18,926 nucleotides of DNA from Blastococcus sp. CT_GayMR20 (lineage in GTDB: Bacteria; Actinomycetota; Actinomycetes; Mycobacteriales; Geodermatophilaceae): assembly GCF_004570345.1 (NCBI RefSeq), contig NZ_SPQM01000097.1:1-18926 (forward strand), in the 5' to 3' direction. Under the pieces are notes generated by a model that searched no databases, was not told the DNA's origin, and saw nothing but the letters and a program-made list of their open reading frames with translations. Numbering within the stretch: the first letter of the stretch is position 1; the number at the start of each line of letters is the position of its first letter. The translations under genes and the position numbers were made by a program. Shown here one piece after another: positions 1-6,141 of the stretch.

Positions 1-7
1 GAACCAC

Positions 8-70
8 GAGGGACCTCCTGGGGTCTGGCTGGGTGCTTGGCGGCTCCCAAACCGAACCCGGAGGTCCCTC
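8..70. repeat. 11-bp inverted repeat near the window edge
   Basis: GAGGGACCTCC at 8-18 is exactly reverse-complementary to GGAGGTCCCTC at 60-70, with 41 bases between. It lies just upstream of the truncated integrase. It could be a hairpin, a terminator stem or an end of a former mobile element. Nothing else recognisable is coded in 1-132: all three forward frames there lack integrase-like sequence. Confidence 0.4.
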
Positions 71-132
71 CTCACATCAAGCTCTGCCTCGACCAGAGGC
101 CCTGCACCAACGTGTCCGACCAGTACACCTAA

Positions 133-579
133 GTCGAGGTGAACGGCAAGATCGTGCCGGGGAAGCCGAAGACCCGAGGCGGGGAGCGCCGCATCGAGAT
201 CGACCCGCGCGTGGTCGAGGCCCTGACGGTCCACCAACTCCGGCAGGGCATCGAGCGGGACGAGCTGGGCCTCGCCGGTGCCGGCCTCCGCGTCTTCACC
301 CGCGAGGACGGGACCGAGCTGCTGCCCTCCACGGTGACCCACCTGTTCCTCCGCCTCGGGCGGGAGGCCGGGCTGCGCCCGGTCCGCCTGCACGACCTCC
401 GGCACGGCGCGGCGAGCCTCATGCTGGCCGCCGGGGTCGACGTCGCCGTGGTGAGCAAGGTGCTCGGTCACTCGTCGGTTGCGATCACGGCGGATGTGTA
501 CTCCCACCTGCTGCCCGGGGTAGGCCGGGCGGCGACCGCTGCCGCCGCTGCGCTGGTCCGTCCTCGCGCGACCGCCTGA
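133..579 (+). pseudogene. Tyrosine recombinase/integrase, C-terminal fragment
   Basis: This is the C-terminal catalytic half of a phage- or element-type tyrosine integrase, which cuts and rejoins DNA at att sites. Counting from the GTG at 139, the visible motifs are HDLRH (residues 85-89, box II His and Arg), LGH (109-111) and the nucleophile Tyr121 in DVYSHLL. The N-terminal arm-binding and SAM-like domains and the box I Arg are missing, because an in-frame TAA at 130-132 directly precedes the conserved sequence. Family members usually have about 350-450 residues; only about 147 remain. The fragment points toward a tRNA-Leu 3' end about 600 bp away, the usual place of an element integrase. 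It is almost certainly inactive unless an unusual split arrangement exists. The family call is firm and pseudogene status is very likely. Confidence 0.85.
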
Positions 580-583
580 GCCG

Positions 584-892
584 ATGGTCACCTTCCACCA
601 GGCGCGGGCGTTCGTGGCGGCCGAGCTGGCAGCGGAGTGGCCGGCGCAGCTCGGCACGTTCCACGTCCTCGCCCGGGGCTACGAGGACGCCGAGGTGTTT
701 CGGGTCATCGTCGGCGCGCGGGAGCACCTGATCGACGGGGACGCGGACTTCGTGGAGTTCGACGCCCCGACGATCATCGTGTAGAAGGCGACCGGGCACG
801 TGTCTGCGCTGCCGTGGACCGAGGGCGTCTTCGGACGCTATGACCCTGACCGGATGAGTCCGGTCACCGACCCGGCGGGGCTGGACGGGTGA
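584..892 (+). pseudogene. Small immunity-like (YrhB/Imm35-type) gene broken by in-frame TAG
   Basis: ATG at 584 follows the integrase stop by 4 bp and opens a 66-codon frame ending at TAG 782-784. The same frame stays open beyond the TAG to a TGA at 890-892, and the continuation reads as sensible protein: V-stop-KATGHV, then SALPWTEG and later RMSPV. In short actinobacterial YrhB/Imm35-like proteins, as I recall them, the end typically reads V-D/E-KATG-x-V followed by an LP segment. A GAG-to-TAG change would therefore explain the break. Such proteins are often immunity partners of secreted polymorphic toxins, but no toxin is visible here. Next to the truncated integrase it fits a decaying accessory region. 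The nonsense break is seen in the sequence; the family assignment is moderate and based on pattern memory only. Confidence 0.55.
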
Positions 893-1056
893 CGCCGCCC
901 GAGCGGCTGCCGGACGGCTCTATCCGGGTGCCCCGGCGTGCCGAAGGACCGGGCGGCCTCGTCGGAGACGGTGTCGACGTCCTGCGATCGGGTGACCCCG
1001 GCTATGCGGAGTGGGACGAGTGGATGCGCCTGCGGCCCTCGGACGACGAAGGCTGA
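889..1056 (+). CDS. Hypothetical 55-aa protein, coupled to the preceding gene
   Basis: GTG at 889 overlaps the TGA of the preceding frame (GTGA, 889-892), an arrangement typical of translational coupling. The 55-residue product begins MTPPERLPDGSIRV and contains GDPGYAEWDEW before a short acidic tail. It is soluble, has no Cys and no membrane segment, and its codons are G/C-ending throughout, as expected for a real gene here. I do not recognise a named family. Its partner position after an immunity-like gene suggests an accessory small protein from the same element cargo. If the upstream TAG blocks translation, expression of this gene may also suffer. Confidence 0.5.
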   Translation: MTPPERLPDGSIRVPRRAEGPGGLVGDGVDVLRSGDPGYAEWDEWMRLRPSDDEG

Positions 1057-1088
1057 CCGCGCCCACTATGCGACCACCGGAAGACCCG

Positions 1089-1110
1089 ATGCGCCCACAA
1101 TGCGCCCACA
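1089..1110 (+). repeat. Two tandem 11-bp repeats beside the tRNA
   Basis: ATGCGCCCACA occurs twice back to back (1089-1099 and 1100-1110). A looser relative, GCGCCCACTATGCGACCAC, lies at 1059-1077. They sit between the 55-aa gene and the tRNA-Leu 3' end, where integrase arm-type or excisionase sites of an integrated element would be expected. That function is inference. Confidence 0.5.
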
Positions 1111-1171
1111 TGATCTTGATTACGCCGCTGCGGCTCCACTCCTACGAGAGAACCAGCAGGTCAGACCGTTG

Positions 1172-1252
1172 TGCGGGAGGCGGGAGTCGAACCCGCACGC
1201 CCGAAGGCACCAGATCCTAAGTCTGGCGTGGCTGCCGTTACACCACTCCCGC
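1172..1252 (-). tRNA. tRNA-Leu (anticodon UAG)
   Basis: Read on the minus strand, the 81-nt gene starts GCGGGAG at 1252 and ends CTCCCGC plus discriminator A at 1172. The anticodon arm is CCAGA-CTTAGGA-TCTGG, giving anticodon UAG. A 13-nt variable arm (TGCCTTCGGGCGT) marks a class II tRNA. The T arm is GCGGG-TTCGACT-CCCGC. CCA is not encoded (the next bases read CAA). The 3' end faces the integrase remnant, so this gene is the likely attachment target of the former element and is itself intact. Confidence 0.96.
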
Positions 1253-1262
1253 GTGGACCAGG

Positions 1263-1268
1263 AGTGTA
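1263..1268 (-). promoter_or_regulatory. Possible -10 box of tRNA-Leu
   Basis: On the minus strand TACACT lies 10 nt upstream of the tRNA 5' end. No good -35 hexamer is seen at the usual distance, so this is tentative. Confidence 0.3.
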
Positions 1269-1340
1269 GGAGTAGCCCGCCCGGGTGCCGTCGGAGCCGT
1301 GGACACGCCGGTCCGCGCATCGTCTGGCAGGCTGTCGCCC

Positions 1341-1571
1341 GTGCCTCGCGACCCACGACAGATCCAGCTGGAGATCGACGCCGCCCGCGAGTCGCTCGCC
1401 GCGACGCTGGACGAGATCACGTTCCGGACCAGCCCCAAGCGTTGGAAGGCCAAGGGCGTCGAAGCCGCGCAGCGCTTCCTGCAGACGCCGGCCGGCAAGG
1501 CGACGATCGGTGCGGCCGGTCTGTTCATCACGTTCGTCGTCGTCCAGAGGATCCGGCACCGCAACGATTGA
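1341..1571 (+). CDS. DUF3618 domain protein
   Basis: This 76-aa protein of unknown function matches the actinobacterial DUF3618 pattern: an N-terminal helix with IQLEIDAARESLAATLDEI, a basic SPKRWKAKG segment, and a hydrophobic C-terminal segment (GAAGLFITFVVVQ) followed by RIRHRND. It is probably a small single-pass membrane protein with a basic cytosolic end. GTG at 1341 was chosen because the family starts at about that point. An upstream in-frame GTG at 1299 would add 14 unconserved residues with a purine run too close to it. The next gene starts 11 bp downstream on the same strand, so the two are probably co-transcribed. In other genomes DUF3618 genes are often near phage-holin-family genes; none is present here. 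Confidence 0.85.
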   Translation: MPRDPRQIQLEIDAARESLAATLDEITFRTSPKRWKAKGVEAAQRFLQTPAGKATIGAAGLFITFVVVQRIRHRND

Positions 1572-1581
1572 CCGCCCGACT

Positions 1582-2079
1582 GTGAGCCGCCCCCGCCCCG
1601 ACCCCGTCGGACCCGGGCAGGAGTCCGTCTGGGACTACCCGCGACCACCGAGCGCCGAGGTGACCGGGCGCCGGGTCGTGGTCGAGCTGGGCGGCCGGGT
1701 CGTGGCCGACAGCACGAGGGCGGTCCGCGTCTGCGAGACCAGCCACCCGCCGGTCTACTACGTCCCCCGTGAGGACGTCGCCCCGGGCGTGCTCGAGCGC
1801 GGGACCGGAAGCTCGTGGTGCGAGTGGAAGGGTCCGGCGACCTACTGGGACGCCGTCGTCGACGGCCGGCGGGTGCCCCGGGTCGGCTGGTCCTACGAGG
1901 ACCCGACGCCCGGCTTCGAGCACCTGCGCGGCGCCGTGGCCTTCTATCCCGGCCGGGTCGACCGCGCCCTCGTCGACGGCGAGGTCGTGCGCCCGCAGGC
2001 CGGGGGCTTCTACGGCGGCTGGATCACCGACGAGGTGGTCGGGCCCTTCAAGGGCGAGCCCGGCACGCTCGGCTGGTGA
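1582..2079 (+). CDS. DUF427 domain protein
   Basis: This 165-aa protein belongs to DUF427, a small cytosolic beta-rich family without an established reaction. Recognisable elements are ESVWDYPRPP near the start, the core TSHPPVYYVPREDV, SSWCEWKGPATYWD, then AFYPGRVD and a GGFYGGWITDEVVGPFKG end. These are the usual conserved DUF427 segments and the length is full. The GTG at 1582 is chosen because SRPRP-x-GPGQESVWDYPRPP is the common family start; the longer open frame upstream overlaps the DUF3618 gene. It follows DUF3618 by 10 bp and ends at a strong hairpin shared with the convergent TetR gene. Confidence 0.9.
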   Translation: MSRPRPDPVGPGQESVWDYPRPPSAEVTGRRVVVELGGRVVADSTRAVRVCETSHPPVYYVPREDVAPGVLERGTGSSWCEWKGPATYWDAVVDGRRVPRVGWSYEDPTPGFEHLRGAVAFYPGRVDRALVDGEVVRPQAGGFYGGWITDEVVGPFKGEPGTLGW

Positions 2080-2087
2080 CGGCCGAA

Positions 2088-2115
2088 CGCCCCCTCCCGC
2101 GGACGGGAGAGGGCG
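2088..2115. terminator. Bidirectional terminator hairpin
   Basis: CGCCCCCTCCCG (2088-2099) pairs with CGGGAGAGGGCG (2104-2115), a 12-bp stem with one C-A mismatch and a CGGA loop. It lies between the stops of the convergent DUF427 and TetR genes. There is no U tract, as is common in high-GC actinobacteria. Confidence 0.7.
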
Positions 2116-2129
2116 CTCGGGACGGCAGG

Positions 2130-2747
2130 TCAGCCCGTGTGGGTGCGGACCAGCGGCATGACGACGGTCTCGAGGACCTCGTCGGCGTACGCGTCGTCCA
2201 CTGCTTCGCCCGTGAGCAGCCAGCGCTGGACCATCAGCGCACTCGTCGTCTCGGCGACGACGGAGCCGGTCAGCCCGGGCTGCACCTCGCCGCGCTGCTC
2301 GGCCCGCGCCCAGATCTCGGCGTATGCCTCCCGCCAGACGGCCAGCGGGCCGTTGCGGAAGGCATCGGCGAGGGCGGGCTGGTGGGGGATCGTCGACAGC
2401 AGGGACAGCGTGGCTGCACCGGTCGGGCCGGTGATGAGCCCGACCATCTGGTGCATCATCTCGCGCAGGTCGCCCTCGACCGAGCCGGTGTCCGGCGTCG
2501 CTGCGTCCGCCCGGTTCAGGTCCGAGATCGTGTCGACCACGAGGTCCTGCTTGGTGCGCCACCGCCGGTAGATCGTCGCCTTGCCGACGCCGGCCTCCGA
2601 CGCGACCGCGTCCATGGTAAGAGCGCCGTAGCCGACGTCGGCCAGGAGCCGCAGGATCGCGGCGCGGATCACCCCGTCCCGGCTCGGGTCGCGGGGGCGA
2701 CCACCTCGGCTGGGGCGGGCGACTTCGGTCGCGGCGAGAACGGCCAT
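2130..2747 (-). CDS. TetR/AcrR family transcriptional regulator
   Basis: This 205-aa protein has a TetR-type N-terminal helix-turn-helix (about residues 24-70): VIRAAILRLLADVGYGALTMDAVA, then SEAGVGKATIYRRWRTKQDLV. A helical ligand-binding and dimerisation domain follows, ending in a TetR_C-like segment with WARAEQRGEV and ALMVQRWLLTG. ATG at 2747 is used because the HTH starts soon after it; the open frame upstream to 2816 runs into the AT-richer control region. The gene is divergent from the EAL gene at 2884. Such regulators usually repress themselves and a neighbour, so the EAL gene is a candidate target (inference). The ligand cannot be predicted. Confidence 0.92.
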   Translation of the reverse strand: MAVLAATEVARPSRGGRPRDPSRDGVIRAAILRLLADVGYGALTMDAVASEAGVGKATIYRRWRTKQDLVVDTISDLNRADAATPDTGSVEGDLREMMHQMVGLITGPTGAATLSLLSTIPHQPALADAFRNGPLAVWREAYAEIWARAEQRGEVQPGLTGSVVAETTSALMVQRWLLTGEAVDDAYADEVLETVVMPLVRTHTG

Positions 2748-2757
2748 GTGGCAGACC

Positions 2758-2782
2758 TTAGACACTAAAGATACGAACGTTC
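2758..2782. promoter_or_regulatory. Candidate TetR operator/promoter segment
   Basis: This is a locally AT-rich stretch upstream of the TetR start. It carries TTAG-ACA-CTAA (2758-2768) and the perfect palindrome GAACGTTC (2775-2782). Position and dyad symmetry suggest an autoregulatory operator; no binding is shown. Confidence 0.4.
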
Positions 2783-2833
2783 CAGAACTTCGGCTGTCAG
2801 TTACCCGTGGCGTCACCCGGACGGGCCGACGAC

Positions 2834-2862
2834 CCGCCGCGCGCCTGTCCGCTCCGCGGCGG
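2834..2862 (+). other. Hairpin upstream of the EAL gene start
   Basis: CCGCCGCG (2834-2841) pairs perfectly with CGCGGCGG (2855-2862) around a 13-nt loop, ending 21 nt before the GTG at 2884. It could be a leader structure or attenuator, or chance in GC-rich DNA. Confidence 0.3.
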
Positions 2863-2883
2863 CCGGTCAGTCATCCTCCGGAC

Positions 2884-4014
2884 GTGGGAACCATCTGCGG
2901 CGGGGTCTGTGGCTGCCGCCAGAACTGGGAGGTGCCCGGCCGCGCCGACCGTGCCCTGCTCGCGACGTCGATCGGGCACGTGCTGCCGACCGTCTCCCGG
3001 CTGGCCAAGGCGCTCGGGCTGACCGTCTACTCCTCGCCGAACCTGCTCGACATCCTCGACGACCGCGGCGGTCGCGGACTGGAGCGGCTGTTCCAGCGGC
3101 TCGCCCGTGAGCTCACGCAGGCCGAGACCGAGGCCGTGCGGGTCGTCACCGACCCCCCGGGTGAGGGGGCGGCCATGACCGCCCGGCTGCTCACCGCGCC
3201 CACCCTGGCCGTCGAGCTGGCGCGACGCGGGGTGACCGTCGAGGTCGGCGTGCTCGCCGAGGCGGAGTTCTGGTCGGCCTACCAGCCGATCGTGTCTCTG
3301 GCCGACCGCTCGGTGGTGGCACACGAGGCGCTGCTGCGCGGCGTGGTCGACGGGCGCGAGGTGGGCGGCGGCGACCTCTTCTTCGTCGCCGAGCAGGCGG
3401 GCTGGCTGCACCGCCTGGACCGCATCGGCCGCGAGTCCGCGATCGCCGGCGCAGTGCCCTGGCTCGGGGACGACGACCTGTTCGTGAACGTCAACCCGAC
3501 GTCGATCCTCCGGCCGCAGGTCTGCCTGGCCAGCACCGAACGCGTCGTCCACGAGACCGGCATCGAACCGTCGCAGCTGGTGTTCGAGGTCGTCGAGTCG
3601 CACGCGATCGCCGACCGCGGCCACCTGGTCTCGATCCTCGACCACTACCGCTCGCTGGGCTGGCGGGTCGCCCTGGACGACGTCGGCGCCGGCTGGTCCA
3701 GCCTGTCGCTGCTGGCCGCCGTCCGGCCGGAGGTGGTCAAGCTGGACAAGGGGCTCGTGCAGGAACTGCCGGACGACGGGGCGCGCACCGTCCTCAAGGC
3801 GGTCACCGACCTCGCCCACCAGCTCGGGGCCGTCGTCGTGGCCGAGGGGATCGAGACCGAGCGGCTCGCCGAGGAGGTCACCGCGCTGGGCGCGGACATG
3901 GGCCAGGGCTGGCTCTTCGGCCGGCCGGTCCGGCCGGAGCCGCCGGTGGAGGAGCCCGAGGGCCGGTGGCAGCCGGTGGAGCGCCGGCCGGTCAGCGCTT
4001 CCCCCACCCGGTGA
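2884..4014 (+). CDS. EAL-domain cyclic-di-GMP phosphodiesterase
   Basis: This protein probably hydrolyses cyclic-di-GMP to pGpG in the cytosol. From the GTG at 2884 it has 376 residues. Residues about 25-120 form a helical N-terminal region I cannot assign. The EAL domain (about 128-348) keeps the catalytic and metal-binding set: E148 in EALLR, N202/N204 in VNVNP, E235 in VFEVVE, D265-D266 in DDVGAG, K286, E321 in AEGIE and Q341 in GQG. No GGDEF domain or membrane segment is present. The first residues hold a Cys cluster (C5, C9, C11: CGGVCGC). The start is uncertain: there is no clear Shine-Dalgarno sequence, and the frame is open back to 2746, overlapping the TetR promoter. Its 3' end overlaps the convergent phosphatase gene by 23 bp. 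Confidence 0.9.
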   Translation: MGTICGGVCGCRQNWEVPGRADRALLATSIGHVLPTVSRLAKALGLTVYSSPNLLDILDDRGGRGLERLFQRLARELTQAETEAVRVVTDPPGEGAAMTARLLTAPTLAVELARRGVTVEVGVLAEAEFWSAYQPIVSLADRSVVAHEALLRGVVDGREVGGGDLFFVAEQAGWLHRLDRIGRESAIAGAVPWLGDDDLFVNVNPTSILRPQVCLASTERVVHETGIEPSQLVFEVVESHAIADRGHLVSILDHYRSLGWRVALDDVGAGWSSLSLLAAVRPEVVKLDKGLVQELPDDGARTVLKAVTDLAHQLGAVVVAEGIETERLAEEVTALGADMGQGWLFGRPVRPEPPVEEPEGRWQPVERRPVSASPTR

Positions 4015-4597
4015 GCACCTGGCGCTCGCGGTCGTGCCCGAGGATGCCGTAGCTCCCGGCGGGTAGGGCGAACAGTGCGCCGTTCTCCGGCGGCAGGCCG
4101 AGCCAGCGGGCGGTCAGCACGCGGAGCACGTGCCCGTGGGCCACGAGCGCCACGTCGCCGTCGGGGAGCCGCTCCGTGACCTGGGCGAGCACCCGGTCCA
4201 CGCGGACGGCCACGGCGGCCAGGGTCTCGCCGGGTGTGGCGCCCGGGATCGTCCCGTCGGTCCACAGCGTCCAGGGGTGCCCCAGCTCGGCCCGGATCTC
4301 CGTCGTCGTCCGGCCCTCGTAGCCGCCGTAGTCGACCTCGACGAGGTCCTCCTCGACCCGGGTCGGAACGAGCCCGGCAAGGTCGGCCGTCCGGCGGGCG
4401 CGCTGCCGAGGGCTCACCCACACCTCCACGAACCGGCGGTCGGCCAGCGACTTCTGCAGGTCCCTGGCCTGCTCCTCGCCTTCGGGCAGGAGCGGCAGGT
4501 CGGTCACGCTGGTGTGCTGGCCGCTGCGGCTCCACTCGGTCTGCCCGTGCCGCAGCACGATGATCTCCCCGACCCGCCCACCGACGACCTCGCCCAT
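3992..4597 (-). CDS. Histidine phosphatase family protein
   Basis: This 201-aa protein is of the phosphoglycerate-mutase-like histidine phosphatase fold. The catalytic LRHGQTEW lies at about residues 15-22 with phospho-acceptor His17. SPRQRARRTA supplies pocket arginines, VEVDYGGYEG carries the acid/base Glu region, and AHGHVLR holds the second His. Length is typical for a small cytosolic phosphatase of this family (acid phosphatase Rv3214-like); the substrate is not predictable. ATG at 4597 gives a short leader before the first strand; the longer frame to 4681 overlaps the divergent aldo/keto reductase gene. The two start codons are 58 bp apart, so they share one compact control region. Confidence 0.92.
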   Translation of the reverse strand: MGEVVGGRVGEIIVLRHGQTEWSRSGQHTSVTDLPLLPEGEEQARDLQKSLADRRFVEVWVSPRQRARRTADLAGLVPTRVEEDLVEVDYGGYEGRTTTEIRAELGHPWTLWTDGTIPGATPGETLAAVAVRVDRVLAQVTERLPDGDVALVAHGHVLRVLTARWLGLPPENGALFALPAGSYGILGHDRERQVLTGWGKR

Positions 4598-4655
4598 CCG
4601 GACATCGAACACGCTGGCGGGAACAGGCGCGCGGGATCGTGTGCTGGCCCATGGC

Positions 4656-5510
4656 ATGACCACTGCGCAACTGAGCGACACCTTCGCCCTCGGCGGCGAC
4701 CTGCCCGTCCACCGCCTCGGCTACGGCGCCATGCAGCTGCCGGGACCCGGCGTCTGGGGAGAGCCGGCCGACCGCGCCGCCGCCGTCCGCGTCGTCCGCG
4801 CAGCGGTCGAGCAGGGCGTCGACTTCCTCGACACCGCGGACTCCTACGGGCCCTTCGTGAGCGAGCAGATCATCGCCGAGGCCCTCCACCCCTACGGCGA
4901 GGACCTGGTCATCGGCACCAAGGCCGGCTTCACCCGGCAGGGGCCGGGCGTCTGGACGGCGCTGGGTCACCCGGCCTACCTGACGCAGCAGGTGGAGCTC
5001 TCGCTGCGCCACCTGGGGGTCGAGCGCATCGACCTGATGCAGCTGCACCGCATCGACCCCGCCGTGCCGCTGGCCGACCAGCTCGGCGCGTTCAAGGAGC
5101 TGCAGGAGCAGGGCAAGATCCGCCACATCGGGCTGTCCGAGGTCTCGGTCGACGAGCTCGAGGCCGCACGCCAGATCGTGGACATCGTCAGCGTGCAGAA
5201 CCTCTACAACCTCACCAACCGGCAGTCACAGGACGTCCTGGACCACGCCACCGCGCACGGCATCGCGTTCATCCCGTGGTTCCCGATCGCGACCGGCGAC
5301 CTGGCCGCACCGGACAGCCCCGTCGCCGACATCGCCCGCGAGCTCGGCGCCACACCGTCCCAGGTCGCCCTGGCCTGGCTGCTGCAGAAGTCGCCCGTCG
5401 TCCTGCCGATCCCCGGTACGAAGTCGGTCGAGCACCTCACCGAGAACCTCGGCGCGGCCGGTCTCGAGCTCTCCGACGAGGACATGACCCGGCTGGACTC
5501 GCTGGCCTGA
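4656..5510 (+). CDS. Aldo/keto reductase
   Basis: This 284-aa cytosolic NADPH-dependent oxidoreductase has a TIM-barrel fold and would reduce an aldehyde or ketone. The catalytic tetrad is visible: D59 and Y64 (DTADSYG), K89 (GTKAGF) and H131 (LHRID). The cofactor end reads PIPGTKSVEHLTENLGA, typical of the family. Length fits the shorter AKR group; the closest general type is the pyridoxal-reductase/YajO-like group, with substrate unknown. ATG at 4656 has no Shine-Dalgarno sequence, so a leaderless or short-leader mRNA is possible. It is divergent from the histidine phosphatase, and its stop is separated from the convergent STAS gene by one base. Confidence 0.93.
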   Translation: MTTAQLSDTFALGGDLPVHRLGYGAMQLPGPGVWGEPADRAAAVRVVRAAVEQGVDFLDTADSYGPFVSEQIIAEALHPYGEDLVIGTKAGFTRQGPGVWTALGHPAYLTQQVELSLRHLGVERIDLMQLHRIDPAVPLADQLGAFKELQEQGKIRHIGLSEVSVDELEAARQIVDIVSVQNLYNLTNRQSQDVLDHATAHGIAFIPWFPIATGDLAAPDSPVADIARELGATPSQVALAWLLQKSPVVLPIPGTKSVEHLTENLGAAGLELSDEDMTRLDSLA

Positions 5511-5511
5511 G

Positions 5512-5964
5512 TCAGGCCCTCGGGGCTCCGGCCACGAGCGAGTAGGCACTCGGCGCGGGCACGGCGTGCCCGCTCACCGGGCGGCGGGCGACGGACCTCG
5601 TCCGTCGCCCCTCCGACGGCAGGGGCGCCGGCCGCGGACGGTCGGTCAGCGGGCCGTCGAGCAGCAGGGCGCCGGCCAGATTCGCCATCCCGATCAGCCG
5701 GCGGGTTCCGGGCAGCGCGCCCACGATCCGGCACGCGCGCCCGCCGGCCGCCAGCTCGCTCGTGAACTCGGCGAGCGCGCTCAGTCCCGACGAGTCCCAG
5801 AACCGCGCGCCGGCCAGATCGACCACGACCTGGCGGGTACGGAGCGCCGCGGCGCGCGCCAGCGCGTCGGTCACGACGGGAGCGGTGGAGAGGTCGGCGT
5901 CGCCGGTCAGGCGGACGACGACCCGGTCCGGAGCGGGGACGAGGGCGGCGGTGAGCTGGGGCAC
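5512..5964 (-). CDS. STAS-domain protein (anti-sigma factor antagonist-like)
   Basis: This 150-aa protein has a STAS domain at about residues 5-100: VVVRLTGDADLSTAPVV, then VVVDLAGARFWDSSGLSALAEF. Ser58/Ser59 in DSSG is the position phosphorylated by anti-sigma kinases in SpoIIAA/RsbV-type proteins. Such proteins release a sigma factor by binding its anti-sigma factor when unphosphorylated. No anti-sigma kinase or sigma factor is nearby, so the partner is elsewhere. Residues about 105-150 form an Arg/Pro-rich tail with no recognised domain, longer than in minimal RsbV proteins. The GTG start at 5964 has a good GGAGG 4 bases upstream. Confidence 0.9.
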   Translation of the reverse strand: MPQLTAALVPAPDRVVVRLTGDADLSTAPVVTDALARAAALRTRQVVVDLAGARFWDSSGLSALAEFTSELAAGGRACRIVGALPGTRRLIGMANLAGALLLDGPLTDRPRPAPLPSEGRRTRSVARRPVSGHAVPAPSAYSLVAGAPRA

Positions 5965-6141
5965 GGGGCCTCCGGCGACTCGGCGACAGCTGACTGCCCG
6001 TGGCTCGACAGTCGCTGATGACCCTAGGTCGTCGCCCGCCTACTCCACAACGCAGAGCGACCAATTGCATGCGTGGAGTTTCCAAATCCGCAGGTAGACC
6101 CCGCTGCCCCGGCACCTCCCGTCAGCCGTCACCATGGCCGC

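Noticed and set aside
33..731. 232-codon forward frame over the integrase region
   Set aside because: Its product is Arg/Pro/Gly-rich with no motif, and it overlaps the genuine integrase fragment in another phase.
800..892. Separate 30-aa gene starting at GTG 800
   Set aside because: It is in the same frame as the gene starting at 584 and matches the expected end of that protein, so it is better explained as the part after a nonsense codon.
6073..6141. N-terminal extension of the acyl-CoA dehydrogenase from GTG 6073
   Set aside because: Codons there are A/T-ending unlike the rest of the gene, and the extra residues are not typical of the family start.
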